Origin: Flavobacteriales bacterium
GTDB lineage: Bacteria; Bacteroidota; Bacteroidia; Flavobacteriales; Flavobacteriaceae
Assembly (NCBI GenBank): GCA_024229195.1
Contig: JAAESS010000342.1
Coordinates: 1-37,881, forward strand
DNA: 37,881 nucleotides
Direction: 5' to 3'
The position numbers and the translations under genes were made by a program. Shown here one piece after another: positions 24,077-33,399 of this stretch. Numbering within the stretch: the stretch's first letter is position 1; every line of letters starts with the position of its first letter. The notes below the pieces were generated by a model. It ran no database searches, was not told the DNA's origin, and saw only the letters and a list, made by a program, of their open reading frames with translations.

Positions 24077-24940
24077 ATGAATAAAAATTTCAAAAATAAA
24101 ATTACGGCAGCCGAATTTAATTCAATAAATTCTCATGATGATCTTTTAAAGATCGTTCAAGATAAAGATATTGATATCAGTGCTGTTTTGGATAAAGTTC
24201 ATTACGAACATGAAAAGGAAAAATTACAGATAGAACTTGTCAAATTACAACAGTGGGTAAAAAAGAATAACAAACGTGTTGCCATTATTTTTGAAGGGAG
24301 AGATGCTGCCGGAAAAGGGGGCAATATCAGAAGGTTTACAGAGCATTTAAACCCGAGATCTATGCGATTGGTGGCTTTGAACAAACCAACTGATGTTGAA
24401 AGAGGACAATGGTATTTTACAAGATATATCCAACATTTACCAAACCCGGGAGAAATCGTATTTTTTGACAGATCATGGTATAATCGGGCGGTAGTTGAAC
24501 CGGTCATGGGCTTTTGTTCCCAGCGTCAATATGAGCAATTTATGGTCCAATTACCTGAATTCGAACATATGCTTTATGAAGATGGTGTGACCATTGTGAA
24601 ATTTTGGTTATCGATTACCAAAGAGGAGCAGCTCAAACGATTTGATTCAAGAGAAGACAATCCTTTAAAGAGATGGAAATTTAGCCCGGTTGATAGAAAA
24701 GGTCAGGAATACTGGGATGATTATACAAAATACAAAGAATTGATGTTCAGTAAAACGCATACTTCTTTTAGTCCTTGGATCATCGCAAAAACAAATAAAA
24801 AAGAGACTGCAAGGCTTGAATGCATGCGCTATGTACTATCGCTATTTGATTATGAGAACAAAGATGATAGCACGGTGTCTCTATTGCCTGATCCAAATGT
24901 CATCATGCGTTATTTCCGTTCCTTACACAAATACGATTAA
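24077..24940 (+). CDS. ppk2: Polyphosphate kinase 2, first of a tandem pair
   Basis: A PPK2-family enzyme of 287 aa that transfers phosphate between polyphosphate and nucleotides. The P-loop GRDAAGKGG is at 74-82, the lid and catalytic segment FFDRSWYNR begins near 129, and NPRSMRLVALNKPTDVERGQWYFTRY lies between. The one-domain length is that of class I-type PPK2. Whether it favours ADP, GDP or AMP cannot be decided from sequence. It begins three bases after the SafE-like gene, which places it in or directly behind the cbb3 operon, and its stop overlaps the next gene's start. Confidence 0.93.
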   Translation: MNKNFKNKITAAEFNSINSHDDLLKIVQDKDIDISAVLDKVHYEHEKEKLQIELVKLQQWVKKNNKRVAIIFEGRDAAGKGGNIRRFTEHLNPRSMRLVALNKPTDVERGQWYFTRYIQHLPNPGEIVFFDRSWYNRAVVEPVMGFCSQRQYEQFMVQLPEFEHMLYEDGVTIVKFWLSITKEEQLKRFDSREDNPLKRWKFSPVDRKGQEYWDDYTKYKELMFSKTHTSFSPWIIAKTNKKETARLECMRYVLSLFDYENKDDSTVSLLPDPNVIMRYFRSLHKYD

Positions 24941-25728
24941 TGTTTATGGAAAATTTTTCTGAAAAAGACCTCAAAAAGCTAAATTCAAAAAAGGGCTTAT
25001 TGTCGATTCTAATGAATAAGACAATCAATTTACCGAAAACCATTCGGTATATAGACTATGAGAAAGAACTGAAAGTATTGCAAACTGAATTGATCAGACA
25101 ACAGACATGTATCATTGATGAAAATATGCGTGTTATTGTACTTTTTGAAGGAAGGGATGCTGCTGGTAAAGGTGGTGCAATTCGCCGGATTACAGAAAGG
25201 ATCAATCCACGACATTATAGAATCGTAGCGCTTCCAAGACCCACTGAAGTGGAACAAACTCAATGGTATTTTCAAAGGTACATCCAACAATTTCCTAAAG
25301 CTGGAGAAATTGTGTTTTTCGATAGAAGCTGGTATAACAGAGCTGTTGTTGAACCTGTGAATGGTTTCTGTACCGTCGAAGAATACGACATTTTCATGAA
25401 ACAGGTTAACGATTTTGAAAGGATGATTACTGAATCGGGTATACTTTTAGTTAAGATCTATATGTCTATTTCTAAAAAAGAACAAGCCAAACGTTTTGAA
25501 GACATTCGCAATAATCCATTAAAGCAATGGAAAATGAGTAAAGTAGATGAAAAGGCCCAGGAATTGTGGGATTCATATACCGATTACAAAAGTAAGATGT
25601 TCGAAAACACTGAAAAAAATTGCATTCCATTTAAGGTGATCAAAGCAAACAGAAAAACTGACGCAAGGATCGAAGTTGTTGAGCACATGCTTGAAAGCAT
25701 TCCTTATGATAAGAACAAAGAGATTTAA
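24940..25728 (+). CDS. ppk2: Polyphosphate kinase 2, second of a tandem pair
   Basis: A 262-aa paralogue of the preceding gene with the same core: P-loop GRDAAGKGG at 71-79 and FFDRSWYNRAVVEPVNGFC from about 127. The two differ through much of their length, especially at the N-terminus, so the duplication is old and the substrate ranges may differ. The ATG overlaps the upstream TAA by one base; a second ATG two codons later (MENF) is possible. The gene ends three bases before the convergent lgt stop, with no terminator visible. Confidence 0.92.
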   Translation: MFMENFSEKDLKKLNSKKGLLSILMNKTINLPKTIRYIDYEKELKVLQTELIRQQTCIIDENMRVIVLFEGRDAAGKGGAIRRITERINPRHYRIVALPRPTEVEQTQWYFQRYIQQFPKAGEIVFFDRSWYNRAVVEPVNGFCTVEEYDIFMKQVNDFERMITESGILLVKIYMSISKKEQAKRFEDIRNNPLKQWKMSKVDEKAQELWDSYTDYKSKMFENTEKNCIPFKVIKANRKTDARIEVVEHMLESIPYDKNKEI

Positions 25729-25731
25729 ACC

Positions 25732-26544
25732 TTATTTCTTCGATTTTCTAAACATAAAATACAGTCCAACCAGAATCATTGGTATGCTCAACAGTTGACC
25801 GGTATTCAGGTCCCATTCTCCTCTCTGATCAACCTGTGCTTCTTTAAAGAATTCTACGATCAATCTTACTGACCATAAACAGACCATGAACAGACCAAAA
25901 AGGTAGCCAAGTTTATCTTTTTTATCTGTTTTCCAGTAAACATACCATAAAAGAATAAAGGTAATTAGATAGCCAAAAGCTTCGTATAACTGGGTTGGGT
26001 GACGTGGAAAACTCTCTCCAAGCTGCTTGAATACAAATCCATAATCAGAATTGGTAGGTTTTCCTATGATCTCTGAATTCATTAGATTTCCTATCCTCAC
26101 AAAAATAGCACCACTTGCTACAGGCACTACGATTCTATCCAAAATCCAAAGCATTGGTTTATGAATCACATTTTTAGAGTAAAAATACATCGCTATGATA
26201 ATCCCAATCGCAGCTCCATGACTGGCTAAGCCCTGATAGCCGGTAAATTGGAATGGATTAAACTTTACAGGTAGCAGCACCTCTAAAGGATTAGAAAAAA
26301 GAAATGCTGTGTCATAAAATAAAAAGTGTCCTATTCTTGCACCTAGCAAAGTTGCAATCACTGTATAAATAAACAGGGAGTCCAGTTTTTCTACACTAAC
26401 CCCTTCCCTATTGTAGATCTTTTTCATGATCTGAAGCCCCAATACAAAGGCTATAACAAACATCAGGCTGTAATATCTTACAGCGAATGAACCAATTTTC
26501 ACAAGCTCAATGCTCGGATCCCAATCAATACTTAAAAACAACAT
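25732..26544 (-). CDS. lgt: Prolipoprotein diacylglyceryl transferase
   Basis: An inner-membrane enzyme that attaches diacylglycerol to the lipobox cysteine of prolipoproteins, the first step of lipoprotein maturation. The 270 aa and seven-helix pattern fit. The essential residues appear in GLASHGAAIG (His) and in the signature RIGNLMNSEIIGKPT (Arg, Asn). It is the last gene of the cysS-yidD-lgt group. Several predicted substrates are in this window: GldI, the PPIase fusion and probably Ggt. Confidence 0.96.
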   Translation of the reverse strand: MLFLSIDWDPSIELVKIGSFAVRYYSLMFVIAFVLGLQIMKKIYNREGVSVEKLDSLFIYTVIATLLGARIGHFLFYDTAFLFSNPLEVLLPVKFNPFQFTGYQGLASHGAAIGIIIAMYFYSKNVIHKPMLWILDRIVVPVASGAIFVRIGNLMNSEIIGKPTNSDYGFVFKQLGESFPRHPTQLYEAFGYLITFILLWYVYWKTDKKDKLGYLFGLFMVCLWSVRLIVEFFKEAQVDQRGEWDLNTGQLLSIPMILVGLYFMFRKSKK

Positions 26545-26581
26545 TTAATTTTATTTTAGGCGTAAATATAAATGAAAGTAC

Positions 26582-26848
26582 TTAATTACTCATCCCTTCA
26601 TTACGGTTATTATTTGCTTCTTTTTCTGGCACCGGATCATATCCACTTCCTCCCCAAGGATGACACTTTGAGATTCTTTTGATTGACAGCCATCCCCCTT
26701 TAAACAGTCCATGAATTTTCAATGCTTCAACCGAGTAATGAGAACAGGTAGGTGAAAATCGACAACTTGCCGGGGTATAAGGCGAAATAGCTATCTGATA
26801 GAATCTTATGAGCATCAGAAAGGGAAATATCAAAATCCTTTTCAACAT
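26582..26848 (-). CDS. yidD: Membrane protein insertion efficiency factor YidD
   Basis: A small basic protein of 88 aa that assists YidC-dependent membrane protein insertion. The hallmark [22 protein letters not shown] with three cysteines, and [14 protein letters not shown], are complete. An amphipathic N-terminal helix precedes them. It starts 14 bases after cysS and precedes lgt by 37 bases, so the three are likely cotranscribed. Confidence 0.96.
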   Translation of the reverse strand: MLKRILIFPFLMLIRFYQIAISPYTPASCRFSPTCSHYSVEALKIHGLFKGGWLSIKRISKCHPWGGSGYDPVPEKEANNNRNEGMSN

Positions 26849-26862
26849 AAACTTACTGGTCT

Positions 26863-28323
26863 TTAGTTCAGAGAGTAAGTAGTGCCGTCTTTACCGTCTT
26901 TCAATTGAATTCCGAGATCCATTAATTCATCACGGATCTTATCAGACAAGGCCCAATCTCTATCATCTCTTGCTTTCTTTCTCATCTCGATCAACAAATG
27001 TACCAATCCATCGATCTTTTCAGAATTATCGTCTTGCATTTGTGCGTTTTCTAGTCCCAGAATATCAAATACAAAAGTGTTAATGGTACTTGTTAAAAGT
27101 TCAAGGTCCTTTGAACTTAGAGATTCCTTACCATCATTGATCAAATTGATCCATTTTACCGCCTCGAAAAGATTTGCAATTAAAATGGGAGAATTAAAAT
27201 CATCATTCATTGCCTCATAACACTTCTGGCTCCAAGCTTTGACGCCTAGGGTCGAGGTTTCTGATGCTTCTAAGCGTTTGGAGAGCTCAATTGCCTCCAA
27301 AAGACGGTTATAGCCTTTTTCGGCAGCCAAAATCGCATCATTTGAAAAATCAAGTATGCTTCTATAATGAGCCTGCATCATAAAAAATCTGGCAACGCTT
27401 GGTGAATAGGCTTTTGAAATATTGTCGTTTTCTCCACTAAAGATCTCCTCCGGAAGGATATTGTTTCCGGTAGATTTTGACATTTTTTTTCCATTCATGG
27501 TCAACATATTGCCATGTAACCAGTATTTAACCGGATTTATATGGTTGCAAGCTTGGGCCTGTGCGATTTCACATTCATGATGAGGAAACTTCAGATCCAT
27601 TCCTCCTCCGTGAATATCAAACTGCTCACCAAGATATTTTGTACTCATTACAGTACATTCTAAGTGCCACCCGGGAAAACCTGATCCCCAAGGTGAATTC
27701 CATCTTTGAATATGTTCAGGTTCTGCCTTTTTCCAAAGGGCAAAATCCTGTGGGTTTTTTTTATCCGACTGACCTTCTAAATTTCTTGTGTTTTCGATTG
27801 CATCCTCGATATTCCTTTTGGACAATATACCGTAATGCTCTTTTTCATTGTACTTAATTACATCGAAATAAACAGAGCCATTTACTTCATAGGCTAATCC
27901 ATTTTTTAGTATTGTTTCTATGGCTTCAATTTGCTCCACAATATGTCCTGTGGCTGTTGGCTCAATACTGGGAGGAAGAAAATTAAATTTATTTAAAATA
28001 TCATGAAAATCAGTGGTGTACCTTTGGACAATTTCCATAGGCTCCAGTTGCTCAAGTCTCGCTTTCTTAGAAATCTTATCTTCATCTGAATCATCCGTAA
28101 GGTGACCGGCGTCAGTTATATTTCGTACATAACGCACCTTGTATCCTAAATGAAGAAAATAACGATAGATCATATCAAAAGACATAAAAGTTCTAACGTT
28201 TCCAAGATGCACATTGCTATAGACCGTTGGGCCACAAACATACATCCCGACATATCCTTCTTTTACGGGTTCGAAACGTTCTTTTTTATTTGATAGTGAA
28301 TTATATAAAAACAAATTCTGCAT
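26863..28323 (-). CDS. cysS: Cysteinyl-tRNA synthetase
   Basis: A class I aminoacyl-tRNA synthetase that charges tRNA-Cys. The HIGH-type motif is HLGNVRT, preceded by the zinc cysteine in [12 protein letters not shown]. Other zinc ligands are in HLECTVM and [10 protein letters not shown], and the KMSKS motif is intact in KKMSKSTGN. At 486 aa it is full length. A -7 element lies about 40 bases upstream. No second synthetase or mshC-like ligase is nearby. Confidence 0.97.
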   Translation of the reverse strand: MQNLFLYNSLSNKKERFEPVKEGYVGMYVCGPTVYSNVHLGNVRTFMSFDMIYRYFLHLGYKVRYVRNITDAGHLTDDSDEDKISKKARLEQLEPMEIVQRYTTDFHDILNKFNFLPPSIEPTATGHIVEQIEAIETILKNGLAYEVNGSVYFDVIKYNEKEHYGILSKRNIEDAIENTRNLEGQSDKKNPQDFALWKKAEPEHIQRWNSPWGSGFPGWHLECTVMSTKYLGEQFDIHGGGMDLKFPHHECEIAQAQACNHINPVKYWLHGNMLTMNGKKMSKSTGNNILPEEIFSGENDNISKAYSPSVARFFMMQAHYRSILDFSNDAILAAEKGYNRLLEAIELSKRLEASETSTLGVKAWSQKCYEAMNDDFNSPILIANLFEAVKWINLINDGKESLSSKDLELLTSTINTFVFDILGLENAQMQDDNSEKIDGLVHLLIEMRKKARDDRDWALSDKIRDELMDLGIQLKDGKDGTTYSLN

Positions 28324-28360
28324 CCTTGGCTATCTTATGATTATTGTAGATTTTAAGGTC

Positions 28361-28368
28361 CAAATATA
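28361..28368 (-). promoter_or_regulatory. -7 promoter element for cysS-yidD-lgt
   Basis: On the minus strand TATATTTG matches TAnnTTTG and lies 37 bases before the cysS ATG. No TTTG is found at the correct -33 distance. Confidence 0.5.
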
Positions 28369-28409
28369 AGAACTATTACGACAATGAGGAGTAAAAAAAA
28401 TCAGCAAAA

Positions 28410-28436
28410 AAGAAGGGCCCATTAATGGCCCTTCTT
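28410..28436. terminator. Terminator after the nrnA-gldI-PPIase unit
   Basis: The 10-bp stem AAGAAGGGCC/GGCCCTTCTT has a 7-base loop and is followed on the minus strand by a run of six T. It separates the PPIase gene from cysS. Confidence 0.9.
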
Positions 28437-28460
28437 TTTTTGATAAACTATGTTTGTGAA

Positions 28461-29564
28461 CTACTTATTATCAACAATTTCTAATTGAAATAAAAGATCA
28501 GCGTTGGGAGGGATAACTCCTCTGGATCCTTGTTCACCATATGCGAGATGTGATGGAATAATTAATAAAACCTTATCACCAAAATTCATATTCTGAAGGC
28601 CTTCTTTAAATCCAGGAATTAAACTGGCATCAGGGCTGTAATCCATTTCTACAGGTTGATACATATTCATTTGATCTCTTCTCCTGTCATACTTTCCACA
28701 TACCTCAGCAATCTCTTTAATATTACTGTCAAATAAATCACCCGACATAAAATACCCCGCGTAATTGACATTAACTTTCGATCCAATAGTCGGCTTTACA
28801 CCACTACCCTCAGTAATTGATATGATTTTCAAACCTGAAGGAAGCGTTACTGCAGATGCTTCATTGTCTGTTACAAACTGCAAAATTTCCTTTTTATGAT
28901 TATCTTTCTGTTCCTGCGCTAATCGCTGCCTTTCCTCAATTTCCCCAAAATAACTGATGAATTCAGCTCCTGCATCAAATTCTTTGGCTTTTTTCCCAAC
29001 TTTAATGATCTTTATATTGAGTATCAAATCATCCTGAGCCATTGAATCAACGACCTCTTGACCTTGCACTACATAACCAAAAACCGAATGCTTTCCATCC
29101 AAAAATTTTGTTTCTTTATGTGTAATGAAAAACTGAGAACCATTGGTGTCTGGTCCGGAATTAGCCATAGATAAAATTCCTGGTCCGTCATGCGAAAGCA
29201 TCAAGTCACCATTTTCATCCATAGGAAATTCATCTTCAAATTTATAACCTGGATTACCTGAACCGTTACCTCTCGGATCACCTCCCTGAATCATAAAGTC
29301 TTCGACAATTCTATGAAATTTCAATCCATCATAAAACTTCATATCCTTATATTGTTCATCAACATAAGGGTTTGTTCCCTCAGCTAGCGAAACAAAATTA
29401 GCCACTGTAATTGGAGTAATTTCATACTCCAGTTTTAACAAAATATCTCCTTTATCTGTTTGAAGATCTGCATAAATCCCATCATCTAGGTCAGCATATT
29501 TTGTACTTTTACAAGCAACTGAACTAATTAAAAGAACGAGTAGGATAGAATTAATTATTCTCAT
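28461..29564 (-). CDS. Lipoprotein peptidyl-prolyl isomerase with fused cyclophilin and FKBP domains
   Basis: A 367-aa lipoprotein (signal MRIINSILLVLLISSVAC) carrying two unrelated proline isomerase folds. About residues 30-190 are a cyclophilin domain with FHRIVEDFMIQGGDPRGNGSG and GPDTNGSQFFITH. About 240-367 are an FKBP domain with VNVNYAGYFMSGDLFDS and LIIPSHLAYGEQG. A charged linker (EERQRLAQEQKDNHKKEI) joins them. It probably folds envelope proteins in the periplasm. I use the ATG; the track starts two codons earlier at a GTG. It overlaps the gldI stop by 14 bases, so the two are coupled. Confidence 0.93.
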   Translation of the reverse strand: MRIINSILLVLLISSVACKSTKYADLDDGIYADLQTDKGDILLKLEYEITPITVANFVSLAEGTNPYVDEQYKDMKFYDGLKFHRIVEDFMIQGGDPRGNGSGNPGYKFEDEFPMDENGDLMLSHDGPGILSMANSGPDTNGSQFFITHKETKFLDGKHSVFGYVVQGQEVVDSMAQDDLILNIKIIKVGKKAKEFDAGAEFISYFGEIEERQRLAQEQKDNHKKEILQFVTDNEASAVTLPSGLKIISITEGSGVKPTIGSKVNVNYAGYFMSGDLFDSNIKEIAEVCGKYDRRRDQMNMYQPVEMDYSPDASLIPGFKEGLQNMNFGDKVLLIIPSHLAYGEQGSRGVIPPNADLLFQLEIVDNK

Positions 29565-30102
29565 TTTCACTTAATTTATTAATTTTTAATAGTTGAACTG
29601 TATAGGTTAAAGGTTGGTTCGGTTTGATAATATCATTTCCGGTATATCCGTAGGCCTTATGAGAAGGAAACAAAAAAGTTACTGTCTCACCTTCCTTCAT
29701 TAATTTAAATCCGTCATGAAGACCGGCAATCAAATCTTCTTTATCAATTATATAGCTCTTGGTACCAAGATCTTCTTTTGAATAAAGAATTGTATTATCT
29801 AAACTTTTGATCTCATGACTATAAAAGACTACATCTCCCGTTTTTGCTATATAGTCCTCAGATGAAACTTCAACATCGTAGTAATACCAGAATCCGTATT
29901 CAGAACTCGTGTATTGGTGAAGACTGTCTGCTTTCATTTTCTGCAATAAAATTGCATTTTCTGCTTTATTGAGTAGTTTATTCCTCTCTATGGATTCACT
30001 CATAAAAGAGCTGGTTTTTCTGACAATCGGCTTTCTGGCTTCAGGATTTGAACAAGAAGAAAAAACTGAAACAAAAATCAAGATGAGGGCTAAATATTTC
30101 AT
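29551..30102 (-). CDS. gldI: Gliding motility-associated lipoprotein GldI (FKBP-type PPIase)
   Basis: A 183-aa lipoprotein (signal ending FSSCSN) with a C-terminal FKBP domain (GDVVFYSHEIKSLDNTILYS, LIAGLHDGFKLMKEGETVTFLFPSHKAYGY). The N-terminal PEARKPIVRKTSSFMSESIERNK matches GldI, which is needed for gliding in Flavobacterium and thought to fold components of the gliding/type IX secretion machinery. Its start overlaps the nrnA stop (ATGA) and its end overlaps the next PPIase gene, giving a three-gene coupled set. Its presence suggests, but does not prove, that the organism glides or has a type IX system. Confidence 0.92.
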   Translation of the reverse strand: MKYLALILIFVSVFSSCSNPEARKPIVRKTSSFMSESIERNKLLNKAENAILLQKMKADSLHQYTSSEYGFWYYYDVEVSSEDYIAKTGDVVFYSHEIKSLDNTILYSKEDLGTKSYIIDKEDLIAGLHDGFKLMKEGETVTFLFPSHKAYGYTGNDIIKPNQPLTYTVQLLKINKLSENENN

Positions 30103-31124
30103 GATGACATGGTTAATTCATTAGTTAATGAAGGTAATAAGTTGACGAATTTTTGTACGGTTTCATTTAAGGAAAGTTCACTTCTTCCTCCTGCTGCATT
30201 CACATGACCTCCCCCATTAAAATGATTCCGAGCAAATTCATTAACAGAAAATTCTCCAACCGATCTAAACGAAATTTTTATGATTTTTTGTTTCCTGTCT
30301 TCAATGAAAATAGCAGCAAACATTACATTTTTAATTGAAAGTGCATAATTCACAAAACCTTCTGTATCCCCGCGCTGAAACTTATACCTGTTAAGCTCAC
30401 CTTGTGACAAGGTGATATAAGCAGTGTGAAATTTATCCAAAACGACCATATTATCGAGTGCCCGCCCCAATAACTGCATTCGATTATAGGTGTTCACATC
30501 ATGAATTCTGTTATAAATATCAGCATTATTGGCTCCTTTATCCAATAGGTTTGCGACCACTTTGTGCGTTGCGCTGGTCGTTGCAGGAAATCTAAAAGAA
30601 CCTGTATCGGTTAGGATGCCAGCATAAAGGCAAGTGGCTATATCATTATCGATGGATTCTTTCATGCCTAATCTGTCGATAAATTGGTAGATCATCTCAC
30701 TTGTCGAACTCATACTCGAATTAACAAATGAAAACTCAGCATATTCATCGGGTTGCTGATGGTGATCAATCATGACAAAAATTGGATGAATTTCTTCCAT
30801 AACCGGCGCCATAACTTCACCTAATCGATGAAAAGCATTAAAATCCAATGTAAAAACCAGTTCTGCCGCATGTAAAATTTCTTTGCCCTTTTCCTGATTC
30901 CCTTCAAATATTTCAATTTGATCTTCACCGGGCAACCATTTCAAAAACCCGGGGCAATCATTGGGAGATACAACGGTCACCTCATGACCCTTTTTTATGA
31001 GAAACCAATATAGTCCAAGGCTAGAACCATAGGCATCTCCATCGGGATTTCTATGGGTAACAATAGCTATTTTTTTAGGTTCGGAAAGTACTTGCTTTAA
31101 GCGTTCAAACTCGGCTTCATTCAT
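30099..31124 (-). CDS. nrnA: DHH-family phosphoesterase (NrnA-like oligoribonuclease/pAp phosphatase)
   Basis: A cytoplasmic phosphodiesterase that degrades very short RNA and, in characterised members, dephosphorylates pAp from sulfur assimilation. The DHH motifs are ordered as expected: THRNPDGDAYGSS, LDFNAF, MIDHHQQPDE and ILTDTGSFRF, then a DHHA1 domain with FNGGGHVNAAGGR. At 341 aa the length is typical. The start is the ATG at 31124, and a near-consensus -7 element (TATATTCG) sits only seven bases upstream. It heads the gldI unit and is divergent from ndk. Confidence 0.92.
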   Translation of the reverse strand: MNEAEFERLKQVLSEPKKIAIVTHRNPDGDAYGSSLGLYWFLIKKGHEVTVVSPNDCPGFLKWLPGEDQIEIFEGNQEKGKEILHAAELVFTLDFNAFHRLGEVMAPVMEEIHPIFVMIDHHQQPDEYAEFSFVNSSMSSTSEMIYQFIDRLGMKESIDNDIATCLYAGILTDTGSFRFPATTSATHKVVANLLDKGANNADIYNRIHDVNTYNRMQLLGRALDNMVVLDKFHTAYITLSQGELNRYKFQRGDTEGFVNYALSIKNVMFAAIFIEDRKQKIIKISFRSVGEFSVNEFARNHFNGGGHVNAAGGRSELSLNETVQKFVNLLPSLTNELTMSS

Positions 31125-31421
31125 AGTTTGCGAATATACAATAAAAATAATATTATCATTCTTTTTTACACTCTTTCAAATCCTATTTTAGCCTTTCTAT
31201 TTTTCAAACTAAAAAGGATCACATTGATATAATAAATATTAGGTCTTTGCATCATGATAAAAGTTCCCTCTCTGAATTATAAAGTCATGGATTTAAAAAT
31301 GGAGACATAAACTTTTTAGAATGAAGCATTTTTTAATTCTTTTTAAAAAAAATGCCTAGTTAAATAGTCATTAAACTTCAAAAAAAGTATTTTTGCGGAA
31401 AATTATTGAAATTTAAATAAT
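31125..31421. other. Intergenic region between divergent nrnA and ndk
   Basis: About 300 AT-rich bases without a convincing gene. They hold the ndk -7 element at the right end, a near-consensus -7 element for nrnA at the left end, and an AT-rich 9-bp inverted repeat (GCATTTTTT/AAAAAATGC, 31326-31355). An 18-codon ORF beginning near 31254 lacks support. No RNA family is recognised. Confidence 0.6.
31388..31395 (+). promoter_or_regulatory. -7 promoter element for ndk
   Basis: TATTTTTG matches TAnnTTTG and lies 26 bases before the ATG. The -33 region lacks TTTG. Confidence 0.5.
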
Positions 31422-31841
31422 ATGGCAACAAATAGAACATTTACAATGCTGAAACCTGATTCACTTGAAAAAGGTAACACAGGTGCAATTTTAGAAAAGA
31501 TCAGCGCTTCAGGTTTTAAGATCATCGCAATGAAACAAACTCAGATGAGCAAAAGGGATGCAGAGACTTTTTACGCGATTCACAGTGAAAGACCTTTTTT
31601 TGGTGATCTAGTCGAATATATGACTAGAGGTCCTATTGTCGCAGCTATACTTGAAAAGGATAATGCGGTAGAAGATTTTAGAACGCTTATTGGAGCGACT
31701 AATCCAGAAGATGCAGCAGACGGAACAATCAGAAAATTATATGCAAGCTCGATCAGTGAAAATGCAGTTCATGGTTCGGATAGCGATGACAACGCAGCAA
31801 TTGAGGGTTCCTTTCATTTTTCAGGAAGAGAAATTTTCTAA
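31422..31841 (+). CDS. ndk: Nucleoside-diphosphate kinase
   Basis: Balances nucleoside triphosphate pools by transferring the gamma phosphate through a phosphohistidine. The active-site histidine is in NAVHGSDS, and the N-terminal [27 protein letters not shown] and [18 protein letters not shown] are canonical. At 139 aa it is full length. Monocistronic, with its own -7 element and terminator, beside the divergent nrnA-gldI unit. Confidence 0.97.
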   Translation: MATNRTFTMLKPDSLEKGNTGAILEKISASGFKIIAMKQTQMSKRDAETFYAIHSERPFFGDLVEYMTRGPIVAAILEKDNAVEDFRTLIGATNPEDAADGTIRKLYASSISENAVHGSDSDDNAAIEGSFHFSGREIF

Positions 31842-31856
31842 ATATAAATTCATAAA

Positions 31857-31881
31857 AAAAACCGCCTTAATGGCGGTTTTT
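31857..31881. terminator. Bidirectional terminator between ndk and the DUF721 gene
   Basis: AAAAACCGCC/GGCGGTTTTT forms a 10-bp stem with a 5-base loop and flanking A and T runs. It serves ndk on plus and the recF-DUF721 unit on minus. Confidence 0.92.
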
Positions 31882-31911
31882 TTGTTTTATAGAGGTCTAA
31901 TCAACCTTTTC

Positions 31912-32208
31912 TTATATCCATTTTATCGCTGTTATCTTCAAGTTTCCCAAAGATTCATCCATCATTCGAACAATTTTATCCTGGCCATACTGTAATTCTT
32001 CACGTAAAGCAGACGAATTCAATTTGACAAAAATAGTCTGGTTCTTGATACTGACTGATTCTGTATAATTCGCGACACCTGCGCCCATTACTTCTTTCCA
32101 GGCCTCTTTTACATATATCTGATCCATTCCTTTTTGCAACTTATTCTCTTGCAGCATCTGTGGAATCAGATCTTTCAATTTATTTGTATCATTTTCTCTT
32201 TTGCTCAT
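31912..32208 (-). CDS. DUF721 protein (DciA-like)
   Basis: A 98-aa protein of the DUF721 family. DciA, a member of this family, is the ancestral loader of the replicative helicase. Features are the central WKEVMGAGVANYTESVSIKNQTIFVKLNSSALREELQYGQDKIVRMM, which matches the KH-like core, and a position eight bases downstream of recF, a common arrangement. Bacteroidota members are short and lack the long extensions of proteobacterial DciA. A replication role is likely by family and context but not shown here. Confidence 0.87.
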   Translation of the reverse strand: MSKRENDTNKLKDLIPQMLQENKLQKGMDQIYVKEAWKEVMGAGVANYTESVSIKNQTIFVKLNSSALREELQYGQDKIVRMMDESLGNLKITAIKWI

Positions 32209-32216
32209 ATCTACAA

Positions 32217-33314
32217 CTATAGGCCAAACATTTTATAGGACTGCCCTGTTTCTTTGATCAAGGCTTCGGTTCTTACATCATGTGTATCAGTGATAAACAA
32301 TTGTCCAAAACTATCATCATTGACCAAATGCAGCAGCTGTCCAACCCGCTGATCATCTAATTTATCAAATATATCATCAAGTAACAAAATTGGTTTGACT
32401 TTTGATTTTTTAGTGATAAAATCAAACTGTGCCAACTTCAGAGCGATCAAAAATGATTTCTGCTGACCTTGAGATCCAATTTTTTTTACAGGATGCTCAT
32501 TGATCTGGAAAAGAAGGTCATCTTTATGGATTCCTGCAGATGAATATTGTAACATCTTATCCCTTTCCAACTGCTGTTGAAGCAATGTTCTGAAATCTGT
32601 ATGCTCCAATTGAGTTTTGTACGAAAAGGAAACTTCCTCCTTTAAATTATCTGCTGATGACTTTTCAATGATATGACTGTAACGCTTATTAAATATGGGT
32701 GTAAACTCTTTAATAAAAGCTTTTCGTTTTTCAAATATTCGCAATCCAAACTCACCTAGTTGCTCATCATAGATCTCAAGATTATCTTTATCAAATGTGA
32801 AATTCGCCGCAAAATACTTTAATAATGAATTTCTTTGGCTAATTGTTTTATTATAAGAAATTAGGTCTTGAAAGTATTCCTTATCATTCATGGAAATAAT
32901 CATATCCATAAATTTTCGTCTAAATTCACTCCCTTCACTAATCAGGTTAGTATCTGAAGGTGAAATGATGACGATAGGAATCAAACCGAAATGATCTGAT
33001 AATTTTTCATAGACCTTTCCATTCCTTTTGACAACTTTTTTATGCCCTTTTTTAAGACTGCAATGAATATGTTCTTCTCTGTTCTCCTTTCTATAAATAC
33101 CATCCAAAACAAAAAAATCCTTTGAATGCTTAATGTTTTGCGAGGCCACGGGATTGAAATAACCTTTTGTATGAGACAAATAATAAATCGCATCCAAGAC
33201 ATTTGTTTTTCCTACCCCATTGTTTCCCACGAGGCAATTGATCTTCTGATCAAAACGAAATGATCTATTAGAAAAATTTTTAAAGTTGATCAATGAAATA
33301 CTTTCTAAAAACAT
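32217..33314 (-). CDS. recF: DNA replication and repair protein RecF
   Basis: An SMC-like ATPase that helps load RecA at gaps. The Walker A motif GNNGVGKTN is at residues about 29-37, the C-terminal signature region is around [19 protein letters not shown], and the Walker B motif is [14 protein letters not shown] near the end. At 365 aa it is full length. The first gene of a two-gene unit with the DciA-like protein. dnaA, dnaN and gyrB are absent from the window, so the classic recF neighbourhood is not kept here. Confidence 0.96.
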   Translation of the reverse strand: MFLESISLINFKNFSNRSFRFDQKINCLVGNNGVGKTNVLDAIYYLSHTKGYFNPVASQNIKHSKDFFVLDGIYRKENREEHIHCSLKKGHKKVVKRNGKVYEKLSDHFGLIPIVIISPSDTNLISEGSEFRRKFMDMIISMNDKEYFQDLISYNKTISQRNSLLKYFAANFTFDKDNLEIYDEQLGEFGLRIFEKRKAFIKEFTPIFNKRYSHIIEKSSADNLKEEVSFSYKTQLEHTDFRTLLQQQLERDKMLQYSSAGIHKDDLLFQINEHPVKKIGSQGQQKSFLIALKLAQFDFITKKSKVKPILLLDDIFDKLDDQRVGQLLHLVNDDSFGQLFITDTHDVRTEALIKETGQSYKMFGL

Positions 33315-33380
33315 AAATAAAATACTTGTAATTGTCTGAACACATCCATGGAGTCGGACACTTTTCTTATCCCTTAAAAA

Positions 33381-33399
33381 AATTAGTTACTAACTAATT
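33381..33399. promoter_or_regulatory. Perfect 19-base palindrome between divergent recF and the TPR gene
   Basis: AATTAGTTA-C-TAACTAATT is a 9-1-9 perfect inverted repeat in the 212-base region between two divergent units. It has neither T run nor GC stem, so an operator is more likely than a terminator. No regulator candidate is adjacent. Confidence 0.4.

Noticed and set aside
31254-31310. 18-codon ORF in the nrnA-ndk intergenic region
   Set aside because: Too short, no promoter at proper spacing and no recognisable sequence; likely chance in AT-rich DNA.
31326-31355. AT-rich inverted repeat GCATTTTTT/AAAAAATGC upstream of ndk
   Set aside because: Mostly a T run facing an A run, which arises easily by chance; no GC stem, so not called as a terminator or operator.
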